12,948 bases of DNA from JBBPYR01 sp038199755 (lineage in GTDB: Bacteria > Chloroflexota > Ktedonobacteria > Ktedonobacterales > Ktedonobacteraceae). Position numbers and translations under genes: made by a program. Each line of letters begins with the position of its first letter. The first letter of the stretch is position 1. Positions 1 to 7,200 of the stretch are shown here, piece by piece. The notes under the pieces are model-generated. The model saw nothing but the letters and a program-made list of their open reading frames with translations. It made no database searches and had not been told where the DNA came from. The stretch covers positions 1 to 12,948 of the forward strand of contig JBBPYR010000309.1 of NCBI GenBank assembly GCA_038199755.1, written 5' to 3'.

Positions 1-76
1 CACAAAACTCCTTTTTCCTGTATTGCGGGTGCTTCCGCCGGCAGCACGCGCCAAACAGCAACTGAGAGATAAAATC
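1..76 (-). promoter_or_regulatory. Intergenic edge with a probable ribosome binding site for a gene outside the window
   Basis: Reading the minus strand away from the URO-D-like stop codon, this short spacer ends in an A-rich AAAAAGGAG at plus positions 8-16, followed by TTTT and GTG at positions 3-1. This looks like a strong Shine-Dalgarno sequence for another minus-strand gene starting at or just beyond the left edge, probably in the same operon. I see no convincing terminator. The only pairing is GTGCT/AGCAC at 29-33 and 43-47, which is short and lacks a following T tract. The GTG at the very edge may not be the real start, because it lies only 4 nt from the AGGAG core. Confidence 0.35.
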
Positions 77-1057
77 TTAAAGCAAAATTTCAACCAGCTT
101 GCGGGCGGTGTGCAGCCACTCTTCGGGCGTCTCGTCGGGAATAGAGCAGCCATTCGCCAGAATCAGGCGGTGCCCCTTCGTTTGGGTGACTGCCGACATA
201 ATCTCATTCTCAAGCTCGTTCTCGCCGCCGTGTGTCAGCGAACCGCGTTCCCACAGGCCACCCATCAGACACTTGTCGGTCATGGTCAGTGCCTCGCTCA
301 GGCTGGGGCTTGTCAGACGGTCGCTCCAACTGAGCACGGAAACGGGATAATCCGTGAAGCTATCGAAATGAATCTCTTCGTCGGTCTGGTTGGGTTCGGC
401 GTGAATATGAACAACATTCAGCCAACCGTTCTTCGCACCCTCAAGGGCTTGCAAATCATAGGGGCGACCAAAACGCGCATATTCTTCACGCGTGAAATCA
501 GCACTTGTGGCACCCATGCAGGAGAAGAAGATGCCGCTTGCCCCCGCTTCAATCGCCGCAGCCATATGATCGTGCAGATTAGCGGCGACGATTGCCAGCC
601 CTTGCTCAAATGACGCGGGATCGCGCCGTGCCTCCGCCTCCGCTTGTGCCATCCCCCCTGCCCCGCTCCCACCCAGGCCCATGTAGCGCACAAGATAGGT
701 CAGTGGACTAAAAAGCGTCAGGATCAGCGGATAGTCAGGACCAAGCTGAGATCGTAACGAGCGAATACAGATCAGCTGCTCCTGAAATGCCGGAGTCTCT
801 GGCCCCAGCCGTGGCAGCGAACGCCATTCGCTCGCATCAGTGATGGGTGTCGTCGGTGTCGGATATGGCAGGTCGGGCATGATTTTGACGATATCCAGCC
901 GAAACTTCTTATAAAAAAAGTCCAGCGTTGCCTGTGCCAACTCCTCTCCTGTGCGTACATACTTAAAATGGTGCCAGAAGATAAACGGCACACGATCAAC
1001 CTGCTCTCCGCGTACGGCGGCATGGACGCGCTCACTTGCACTCATCGCTTCTGTCAT
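77..1057 (-). CDS. Uroporphyrinogen decarboxylase (URO-D) superfamily protein, not HemE
   Basis: A 326-aa protein with the fold signature of PF01208. The N-terminus carries the family-typical VDRVPF segment (residues 20-25). A central AGASGIFFSC strand lies at about 171-180, and the end has the characteristic LANGCSIPDETPEEW (300-314). The HemE substrate-binding motif (MRQAGRYLPEY type) is absent, so haem biosynthesis is unlikely. Relatives include corrinoid-dependent methyltransferases (MtaA/MtbA/CmuA), which bind zinc through His-x-Cys and a distant Cys. Here the equivalent positions read H217-I-H219 and C304, so one Cys ligand would be His. The start is supported by AAGGGAG about 8 nt upstream of the ATG. 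It lies 30 nt downstream of the 66-aa membrane protein gene, probably in one operon. The reaction and substrate cannot be read from the sequence: the superfamily call is firm, the function open. Confidence 0.88.
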   Translation of the reverse strand: MTEAMSASERVHAAVRGEQVDRVPFIFWHHFKYVRTGEELAQATLDFFYKKFRLDIVKIMPDLPYPTPTTPITDASEWRSLPRLGPETPAFQEQLICIRSLRSQLGPDYPLILTLFSPLTYLVRYMGLGGSGAGGMAQAEAEARRDPASFEQGLAIVAANLHDHMAAAIEAGASGIFFSCMGATSADFTREEYARFGRPYDLQALEGAKNGWLNVVHIHAEPNQTDEEIHFDSFTDYPVSVLSWSDRLTSPSLSEALTMTDKCLMGGLWERGSLTHGGENELENEIMSAVTQTKGHRLILANGCSIPDETPEEWLHTARKLVEILL

Positions 1058-1087
1058 AGTCGCTGCTCCCTTATGCTCAAATGGTTA

Positions 1088-1288
1088 TTATTGTTGTTGT
1101 TCTTCTATCGTTGGCGGTTGTAGAGATACGGGACCAAGCCCCTGCTCATAGCGCGTGCGGTCATATTCAGCCTGTTCCGCAGAGCGTTTCACCATTGCCT
1201 CGTCTACGAAACGCCCAACGATGGCACCGAGTATCGCACCGCCTGTCAGTACCGCAACCTTCAAAAGCGTTGTACCAAATTTTCCCAT
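1088..1288 (-). CDS. Small single-pass membrane protein of unknown function
   Basis: A 66-aa protein with a positively charged start (MGK) and one hydrophobic stretch at about residues 8-25 rich in Gly/Ala (LTGGAILGAIVG, with GxxxG-type packing). A charged, probably helical region follows (RFVDEAMVKRSAEQAEYDRTRY, about 26-47), then a Pro/Gln-rich tail ending in QQQ. A strong Shine-Dalgarno GAGAGGA lies about 5 nt before the ATG, so I believe it is translated although short. It is first in the minus-strand unit and reads directly into the URO-D-like gene 30 nt later. I do not recognise a family. The layout (glycine-zipper-like span plus short soluble tail) resembles small envelope-associated hypothetical proteins. 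Confidence 0.68.
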   Translation of the reverse strand: MGKFGTTLLKVAVLTGGAILGAIVGRFVDEAMVKRSAEQAEYDRTRYEQGLGPVSLQPPTIEEQQQ

Positions 1289-1402
1289 TGTCTTCCTCTC
1301 TTCTCTAACGAATAATTGCTGTATAGTATACGTTAAAATGCTAAGAGAAGTTGATATATATTTTTTACCCCATATGGGTTATTTCTTGCAAAAAAGAGAA
1401 TG

Positions 1403-1430
1403 TTGTCATACTCCTGTGCTAAAATAGAGT
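1403..1430 (+). promoter_or_regulatory. Candidate sigma70-type promoter for the ade operon
   Basis: TTGTCA (1403-1408) is separated by 16 nt from TAGAGT (1425-1430). The -35 matches the TTGACA consensus at five of six positions and the -10 is weak. Transcription would start near 1437, immediately before the dyad at 1440-1461. Other TA-rich hexamers nearby (TAAAAT at 1420, TACTAT at 1441) lack a well-spaced -35, so the assignment is tentative. Confidence 0.3.
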
Positions 1431-1439
1431 ACTACATTT

Positions 1440-1461
1440 TTACTATTTGTGACGATAGTAA
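1440..1461. promoter_or_regulatory. Operator-like dyad TTACTAT-N8-ATAGTAA
   Basis: Two perfect 7-base inverted half-sites flank the 8-nt spacer TTGTGACG, about 50 nt upstream of the ade start codon. The position, just after a candidate promoter, and the symmetry fit a dimeric repressor site. It could also form a short mRNA hairpin. No regulator gene is in the window to pair it with. Confidence 0.35.
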
Positions 1462-1491
1462 GTAATAAGAAATACTAACCCTTCATTACTT
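1460..1491. repeat. Second inverted repeat AAGTAAT-N18-ATTACTT before ade
   Basis: AAGTAAT (1460-1466) and ATTACTT (1485-1491) are perfect inverted copies separated by 18 nt. They begin where the first dyad ends and finish 10 nt before the GGGGG ribosome binding site of ade. The region is AT-rich, so chance occurrence is possible. Confidence 0.25.
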
Positions 1492-1513
1492 CTTAGTTCA
1501 GGGGGTGTTGTAG

Positions 1514-3274
1514 ATGGATACCTTGCGACGCCGTATCAAGGTGGCTCGTGGTGAGCTTCTGGCAGATAGCGTCCTGCGCAATGCGAATCTCGTGAATGTC
1601 TGTAGCGGTGAGTGCTATCAAGCCGACGTAGCCATCGTAGATGGGATTATTGTTGGCATCAGTGAACTGGGTGCTGGGGGTGAAGACAAAAAATATCAAG
1701 GGCGTGAAGAGTGCGATCTCCAGGGTCGCTGGCTGGCACCGGGGCTCATCGATGGGCACATGCATATCGAAAGTACCATGCTGACACTGCCTGAATTCGC
1801 CCGCATTGTCATACCACGTGGCATAACAGCGGTCATGCTCGATCCGCACGAGTTCGCGAACGTCCTCGGCATTGCGGGCATTCGTTACGTGCTTGATGCG
1901 GGGCATGCTTTGCCACTTACGTCCTATATCATGCTTTCCTCATGTGTGCCCGCCTCCGCCTATGAAAGCCCTTATCGTGTTCTGACCGCAGAAGACCTGC
2001 TGCCCCTGCTCTCAGAAGAGCGCGTGCTAGGGCTGGCAGAGATGATGAACATGCCCGGTGTGCTGCAAGGTGATGAGCAAGTGCTAGCGAAGATTGTCGC
2101 CACACTACAACGGGGCCTCGTTGTAGATGGACATGCACCCGGCCTATCCGCTACCGATCTGTGCGCTTATGCCGTTGCCGGAGTAATGTCCGATCATGAA
2201 TGTACGACACTCGCAGAGGCACGCCAGCGCATCCGTCTCGGCATGTGGCTCATGATACGCGAAGGCTCGGCGGCCCGTAATCTCGAAACCCTGCTACCGC
2301 TCATACAAGAACTCCATCCTCCGCGCGCGTTTTTTGTGACCGATGACCGCGACCCACAGGACCTCACGACGCGGGGCCATATCGACTCCATGGTGCGACG
2401 CGCCATCGAATTGGGATTAGACCCCGTTGAGGCAATCCGCCTAGCTTCTTACAATACCGCCCAATATTTCCGTTTATATAATCGTGGTGCCATTGCGCCC
2501 GGTTGTGTAGCAGATATGGCCGTGCTCGACGATCTACGCACCTTCAAAGTTGAGTCGGTATACAAAGATGGCGTGCTGGTTGCTCAGGGCAGTAAGCTGC
2601 TTGTTGATATTCCTCATGCTGCACTTCATCAGAGTGCTGAGGTCACTGGAACGGTGCATATTGGTACCATTACAGAGGCCGACCTGCGTATTACAGGAGA
2701 GCCTGGTCTTGTCGCGGTCATAGGCATAGAGCCGGGGCAAATCACCACAAAACACCTGCAAGAAGAGGCACCCATCAAGAATGGCGAAATTGTCGCCGCT
2801 CCTGAACGTGACCTCCTCAAACTAGTCGTGCTTGAACGTCATCACGCTACCGGACACGTGGGACTGGGTCTCGTCAAGGGCTTTGGCCTCAAGCAAGGCG
2901 CCCTCGCCTCCAGTGTCGCGCATGATGCCCATAATCTTGTGATCGCGGGTGCCAATGATCGTGATATTCTGCGTGCCGCGCAAGTATTGCGGGAAATGGG
3001 CGGTGGCTTTGCCTGCGTCGTAGATGGCGAGGTGCGCGCCAGCGTCCCACTGCCGATTGCTGGCTTGGTTTCGCCGCTCCCAGCTGCTGAACTGGTGCAG
3101 CAATTACGCACCCTGGACGCCGTAGCCGCCGAACTAGGCTGCACCCTGGAGCACCCATGCATGACACTGAGTTTCCTCTCGTTGTCTGTTATTCCTTCCT
3201 TGAAACTCACAGATCAAGGACTCATAGATGTAGAAACATTTACACTGGTACCGTTACAGACCCTACAAAGGTAA
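1514..3274 (+). CDS. ade: Adenine deaminase
   Basis: A 586-aa amidohydrolase-superfamily enzyme that hydrolyses adenine to hypoxanthine and ammonia in the cytoplasm. It is close to the 588 aa of the E. coli enzyme. The barrel shows the metal-site motif GHMHIEST (H82, H84), then LDPHEFANVLG (109-119), GLAEMMN (173-179), VDGHAPGLSATDL (204-216), SDHECT (226-231) and VTDDR (275-279). The C-terminal adenine-deaminase domain (about 390-580) has GHVGLGLVKGFGL, a SVAHDAHN-type motif and the GGG-containing VLREMGGGFACVVDG. All are family hallmarks and none looks broken. The ATG follows GGGGG with an 8-nt gap. The gene is first of three tightly spaced genes; the next starts 10 nt after its stop. Pairing with a xanthine-dehydrogenase-like enzyme suggests that hypoxanthine made here is oxidised onward. 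It is not AMP or adenosine deaminase, which have different motifs. Confidence 0.95.
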   Translation: MDTLRRRIKVARGELLADSVLRNANLVNVCSGECYQADVAIVDGIIVGISELGAGGEDKKYQGREECDLQGRWLAPGLIDGHMHIESTMLTLPEFARIVIPRGITAVMLDPHEFANVLGIAGIRYVLDAGHALPLTSYIMLSSCVPASAYESPYRVLTAEDLLPLLSEERVLGLAEMMNMPGVLQGDEQVLAKIVATLQRGLVVDGHAPGLSATDLCAYAVAGVMSDHECTTLAEARQRIRLGMWLMIREGSAARNLETLLPLIQELHPPRAFFVTDDRDPQDLTTRGHIDSMVRRAIELGLDPVEAIRLASYNTAQYFRLYNRGAIAPGCVADMAVLDDLRTFKVESVYKDGVLVAQGSKLLVDIPHAALHQSAEVTGTVHIGTITEADLRITGEPGLVAVIGIEPGQITTKHLQEEAPIKNGEIVAAPERDLLKLVVLERHHATGHVGLGLVKGFGLKQGALASSVAHDAHNLVIAGANDRDILRAAQVLREMGGGFACVVDGEVRASVPLPIAGLVSPLPAAELVQQLRTLDAVAAELGCTLEHPCMTLSFLSLSVIPSLKLTDQGLIDVETFTLVPLQTLQR

Positions 3275-3284
3275 TTTTTTATTC

Positions 3285-4271
3285 ATGCTATTGAAACTCG
3301 CAGAGTATCATTGGGCCGAGCGTATCGACGACGCACTATTGCTGTTAGCTCGCCTGGATACAAAAACAGTGCCTTTGGCTGGTGGCACCTATTTACTCGG
3401 CTTGCACGATGAAAGCATCCAGGCCGTAGTAGACTTGCGTGACCTGGACTTGGCCTATGTGTCAGAAGATGGACAGGGTATGCATATCGGAGCCATGACA
3501 ACCCTCCAACAGATGGCGGACGCCCCTGCCTTACAAGCATTGGCGCGTGGCCTCCTTGCCCGTGCCGCCGAGGTCTCCTCATCATCGCGCCTGCTTCGCA
3601 ACTGCGCCACCATTGGTGGCACCTTGGGAGCTGGTAGTGCCTCGCAAGCTGACGTGTTGACCGCCCTGGCCGCTATGGACGCCTGGGCGACCGTTCGCTC
3701 TAGTTCAAGAACACAGGTAAATTTAACAGGTGCCTCTGAACGTAGCTCTGGCATTGTCTTCAAAGGGAAGCAAGAACGACGCCTCTCCTGTAGCTCATTG
3801 CACACGGATAAGCGGCCCAACGAGCTTATCATTGAGGTCGTCGTACCGCGCCCAGCCTTGAGCTGCGGTACCTCTTTAGAGCGCATTGCACGTACCGCCA
3901 ACGATGTTGCTCTGCTCAACTGTGTCGCCCTTGTCGAGGTCGAAGATGGCCTTTATCGTAAGGTGCGTTTAGCCTTTGGCGGCTTGAATATGGAACCGCT
4001 GCGTATGCACAATCTTGAAAAGCAACTCGAAGGACAACCTGTCTTAAATATCCGTGACCGCGAAAATGTGCAATCCTTCGTCGCTCTACTGAGAAAAGGT
4101 ATGAGCGAGTTTGTGCCAGCGAGTGATGTGCTTGCCACAAATAGCTATCGGCGTGTCACAGGTGCTAGTATGGCGTATCGCGCACTTGAAGCAGCAACCA
4201 GCGTATCGCACGGACACAGTGTGGTGTCACCCAGTGAACAACAGGCCAGTGCAATGAAAGGCGAACGGTAG
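3285..4271 (+). CDS. Molybdenum hydroxylase FAD-binding subunit (CoxM/XdhB/YgfM-like)
   Basis: A 328-aa flavoprotein subunit that passes electrons from the iron-sulfur clusters of its partner to FAD and then to NAD+ or another acceptor. The N-terminal FAD-binding_5 domain (about 1-185) has the pyrophosphate loop VPLAGGTYLL (29-38) and NCATIGGTLG (106-115), equivalent to the TIGGN motif of CO and xanthine dehydrogenases, with a conserved Asp at 123 and the LAAMDA segment. The CO_deh_flav_C domain (about 195-315) ends in SYRRVTGASMAYRALEA. The stretch 138-176 is Ser/Arg-rich and lacks the usual DFF-G-GKT pattern; the family-typical ELIIEVVVP resumes at 180. AAAGG (3267-3271) lies 13 nt before the ATG and overlaps the end of ade, suggesting translational coupling. 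The gene ends 2 nt before its catalytic partner. Confidence 0.9.
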   Translation: MLLKLAEYHWAERIDDALLLLARLDTKTVPLAGGTYLLGLHDESIQAVVDLRDLDLAYVSEDGQGMHIGAMTTLQQMADAPALQALARGLLARAAEVSSSSRLLRNCATIGGTLGAGSASQADVLTALAAMDAWATVRSSSRTQVNLTGASERSSGIVFKGKQERRLSCSSLHTDKRPNELIIEVVVPRPALSCGTSLERIARTANDVALLNCVALVEVEDGLYRKVRLAFGGLNMEPLRMHNLEKQLEGQPVLNIRDRENVQSFVALLRKGMSEFVPASDVLATNSYRRVTGASMAYRALEAATSVSHGHSVVSPSEQQASAMKGER

Positions 4272-4273
4272 AG

Positions 4274-7135
4274 ATGGAACTCGAACTACGGATAAATGGT
4301 GTGGTGGAGAGTCTGGATATAGCTCCCAACGAATCATTACTTACGCTTTTACATCAGCAAGGCTATTATAGCGTCAAGCATGGCTGCGAGACGGGCGAAT
4401 GTGGAGCCTGCACGGTCCTCGTGGATGGCATAGCGCGCCCAAGCTGTGTGATGCTCGCAGCCCAAGCTGGTGGTTGTACCTTGACCACCGTTGAATATCT
4501 CGGCAATGCACGCAAACTGCATCCCTTACAAGACGCATTTGCTGAGGTGGGTGCCATCCAATGCGGCTTTTGCACGCCCGGTATGCTGCTCTCTGCCTAC
4601 GCATTGTTACAGCGCAACCCACAACCAGACGAACAAGCTGTGCGTGATGCATTATCGGGCAATCTCTGTCGTTGCACCGGCTACGCAAAACCCGTACAGG
4701 CCGTGCTACGTGCCGCCGCCATACTGCGTGGAGAGACGGTAAACCCGCTCACCTATGACAGCGTGCAACGCCACGAAGAGCAACTCACCAATGTAGCAGG
4801 CAACACGGCAAAATTTGCCACTGTGACAAGTCCAATGACCCCCGTAGGTGCCTCTGGCGGGTCTGGCAGGCACGCATTTCAAGTGGTCGGCAACTCCTTG
4901 CATGGTCCTGCCGCAATCAAACTGGCAACCGGCAAAGCCGCCTTCACCGAAGATGTTATGCTGGCAAAAGGTCTGCACGCCCGTATTCTCACCAGCCCGC
5001 ATGCTCATGCTCTTATCCGCTCAATCGATATCACGGCAGCGAAGGCCCTACCAGGAGTACATGCTGTCTTGACCTATCAAGATGTGCCGCGCGTCCTCTA
5101 TTCGAGCGTCGAGCGTTCAACTCCTGGTGGTGGACTGCGCGATCAGTACTGTCTGGATTATACAGTGCGCTATGTTGGAGATCGCGTAGCTGCCATAGCC
5201 GCAGAAACAGCAGAGATCGCAGAGCAGGCACTCCGCTTAATCGAGGTCGAATATAGGCAGCTTCCCGCCATTTTTGACACGCGCCAAGCGTTAGAGCCGA
5301 ACGCGCCCCAACTGCATCAAGAGGGCGAAGGCATCTCCGAGCCGACGCGCAACCTCGCCGCCCGTATTCGTATTGAACGCGGCGATGTCGAACGCGCCTT
5401 CGCGTCCGCTGATCTCATCGTCGAGGGCGAGTATGTGCTTCCCCAGACGCAAGCGGCCCCGCTCGAAAATCATAGCGTCGTCAGCTACTTCGATGAGGAT
5501 GACGCCCTTGTCATTCGCACAGGCACACAGAGTCCACATCACGTGCAGCGCACAGTGGCCCAGGTGCTTGGCATTCCTCCCAGGCGTATCAAGGTGCTGA
5601 AGACCAATGCGGGCGGTGATTTTGGCGCGAAACAAGAGGTTGTGCTTGAGGATATCTGTGCCTTGCTGACCGTTGCCACGAATCGGCCTGTCACCTTGAC
5701 CTATTCACGCCAGGAAGAACTGCGTAGCCGTGTGCGTCATGCACATGTGGTGCGTATGAAAACAGCTGTAAAAAGAGATGGCACCATTCTTGCCAATCAA
5801 TTGATCGTGCTAGCAAATACCGGTGCCTATGGTACGCATCCTCTTACCAATGGCGGCACAACAACAGCAGAAGTGTTAGAGCTCTACCCCTGTGCCAATA
5901 TTCGCTTTGCCGCCGATGTACTCTACACAAACCTGCCACCCGCAGCCGTTACCGCTGGCTACGAGATGGCACAGGTCGCCTTTGCCCTCGAATGCCACAT
6001 GGACGAAATCGCCAAACAGTGTGGCGTGGATGCTCTGGCATTACGCCGCAAAAATTGGCTTAAGGCGGGTAGCCAACGTGTGCTTGCGGAGACACCGTCA
6101 GGGTTTGCCAGCTGTGGCTTGTCGCAGTGCTTGCAGGTGGTAGAAGAGCGTTTGCAATGGAACGCCAAACGTACCCATCATAATGGTAATGGACGTTATC
6201 TGCGTGGCGTGGGTGTTGCGCTCTCGCTCTATACGCCGGGCGTCAGCGGTGCCACGAGTGGAGCGTTTATCAAGCTTAACGAAGACGGCTCATTTGATCT
6301 CTCTATTGGCAACGGTGGCACGAGCGATACGCAAACCATGCTCACGCAAATGGCAGCCGAAATACTAGGTGTCGCGCTCGGCGATGTTCTATTGCATATA
6401 GGCGCGACCGATAGTAGTCCAGCTGAGATCGCCACGAGTAGCTCGGCTACCCTCTACACTAGTGGTGGAGCTGTGGTTAGGGCAGCTGAGCAGATACGGC
6501 GGCAGGTGCTTGTGGTGGCTGGTCGTATGCTCAACACTCTGCCAGAAGCACTCAGCATACAGGCTGGCATTGTTAGTGCGCCGAGCAAGAAGAGTATCAG
6601 CATTGCCCAGATCGCGCAATACGCACTCCGTGCGGAGCAGCACCAAATCATGACGACCATCACCTGGAAAAGCCAACTCCCACCCACCTCCTTTGCCGCG
6701 CAAGGGGTCGAGGTCGAGGTCGATACAGAAACGGGCATGTTGCGTGTACTCAAGACGATCTGTGCTGTTGATGGTGGCCAATTCATCAATCCCATGTTAA
6801 GCGAGGGCCAAATTCAAGGGAGTATAGCCCAGGCACTGGGCGCGGGTATCTTTGAAGAAGTCCTCTATGACCAGAAGGGCACCCCACTGACAAAGAGCTT
6901 CAGAGACTACCACATCTATAATGCCCTGGATATGCCTGAGATGCACACCACCTTGATCGAGACAAGCGATTCATCAGTGCCTTTTGGAACCAAGTCCGTC
7001 AGCGAAGTCGTCTTTAATGGCATAGCACCAGCAGTAGCCAACGCGGTAGCCAACGCCCTCGGCACCCGCATCCGTCACCTCCCCATGACACCCGAACGTA
7101 TCCTGCGCGCCATCCATGCTCAAAATAAAAAATAA
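4274..7135 (+). CDS. Xanthine dehydrogenase-family [2Fe-2S]/molybdopterin catalytic subunit (XdhD-like fusion)
   Basis: A 953-aa fusion of the iron-sulfur and molybdenum subunits of a xanthine-oxidase-family hydroxylase; E. coli XdhD (956 aa) has the same layout. Residues 1-80 are a plant-type ferredoxin (C38, C43, C46, C58). Residues 85-150 are the all-helical second [2Fe-2S] domain (C97, C100, C132, C134; QCGFCTPGM and NLCRCTGY). After a linker of about 60 residues the hammerhead domain begins (KAAFTEDVM, 221-229). The molybdopterin part shows GTQSPHHVQ (Q419), GGDFGAKQ (447-454) and the catalytic Glu in TKSVSEVV (E911). The Glu and Arg that position purines in bovine (E802, R880) and Rhodobacter (E232, R310) XDH align with Q454 and A561, so substrate choice is uncertain. 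The start is 2 nt after the FAD-subunit stop. The stop codon is part of the terminator hairpin. Cofactor-insertion genes (XdhC/MobA type) are not in the window. Confidence 0.92.
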   Translation: MELELRINGVVESLDIAPNESLLTLLHQQGYYSVKHGCETGECGACTVLVDGIARPSCVMLAAQAGGCTLTTVEYLGNARKLHPLQDAFAEVGAIQCGFCTPGMLLSAYALLQRNPQPDEQAVRDALSGNLCRCTGYAKPVQAVLRAAAILRGETVNPLTYDSVQRHEEQLTNVAGNTAKFATVTSPMTPVGASGGSGRHAFQVVGNSLHGPAAIKLATGKAAFTEDVMLAKGLHARILTSPHAHALIRSIDITAAKALPGVHAVLTYQDVPRVLYSSVERSTPGGGLRDQYCLDYTVRYVGDRVAAIAAETAEIAEQALRLIEVEYRQLPAIFDTRQALEPNAPQLHQEGEGISEPTRNLAARIRIERGDVERAFASADLIVEGEYVLPQTQAAPLENHSVVSYFDEDDALVIRTGTQSPHHVQRTVAQVLGIPPRRIKVLKTNAGGDFGAKQEVVLEDICALLTVATNRPVTLTYSRQEELRSRVRHAHVVRMKTAVKRDGTILANQLIVLANTGAYGTHPLTNGGTTTAEVLELYPCANIRFAADVLYTNLPPAAVTAGYEMAQVAFALECHMDEIAKQCGVDALALRRKNWLKAGSQRVLAETPSGFASCGLSQCLQVVEERLQWNAKRTHHNGNGRYLRGVGVALSLYTPGVSGATSGAFIKLNEDGSFDLSIGNGGTSDTQTMLTQMAAEILGVALGDVLLHIGATDSSPAEIATSSSATLYTSGGAVVRAAEQIRRQVLVVAGRMLNTLPEALSIQAGIVSAPSKKSISIAQIAQYALRAEQHQIMTTITWKSQLPPTSFAAQGVEVEVDTETGMLRVLKTICAVDGGQFINPMLSEGQIQGSIAQALGAGIFEEVLYDQKGTPLTKSFRDYHIYNALDMPEMHTTLIETSDSSVPFGTKSVSEVVFNGIAPAVANAVANALGTRIRHLPMTPERILRAIHAQNKK

Positions 7136-7200
7136 GAGTATGTAAAAAAGAGCTTTCTATGCGCGTGCGCACATAGAAAGCTCTTTTTTACATACTCTTA
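7133..7200 (+). terminator. Perfect 29-bp-arm hairpin terminator ending the ade-hydroxylase operon
   Basis: Arms 7133-7161 and 7172-7200 are exact reverse complements with a 10-nt loop (CGCGTGCGCA). The inner GAGCTTTCTATG/CATAGAAAGCTC stem followed by TTTTTT makes a standard intrinsic terminator. The T tract pairs with an A tract in the 5' arm, so it should work on both strands. Unusually, pairing continues a further 11 bp beyond the tracts. The outermost base triplet of the 5' arm is the TAA stop codon of the hydroxylase gene. Confidence 0.88.

Larger units (their letters stand above)
1289..1513. promoter_or_regulatory. Divergent intergenic region between the URO-D-like operon and the ade operon
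   Basis: An AT-rich 225-base spacer that must hold promoters for both directions. For the minus strand, TATACT (complement of 1325-1330) is a fair -10 box about 36 nt before the 66-aa gene, but its -35 is poor. For the plus strand see the separate promoter entry. The spacer also holds a perfect 10-bp palindrome CCCATATGGG at 1369-1378 and two dyads close to the ade start. I looked for a purine riboswitch core and for other well-known riboswitches and did not recognise one. Confidence 0.6.

Noticed and set aside
23..613. 196-codon plus-strand open frame opposite the URO-D-like gene
   Set aside because: It is antisense to a gene with clear family motifs, has no ribosome binding site and a composition typical of a reverse-frame shadow.
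77..1057. Calling the URO-D-like gene hemE
   Set aside because: The arginine-rich substrate motif of true uroporphyrinogen decarboxylases is absent, and no haem gene lies nearby.
1289..1513. Purine riboswitch upstream of ade
   Set aside because: I looked for the three-way-junction consensus and its conserved core and could not find it; only short dyads are present.
1493..1906. 137-codon minus-strand open frame over the start of ade
   Set aside because: It overlaps the ade metal-site region in antisense and has no recognisable domain.
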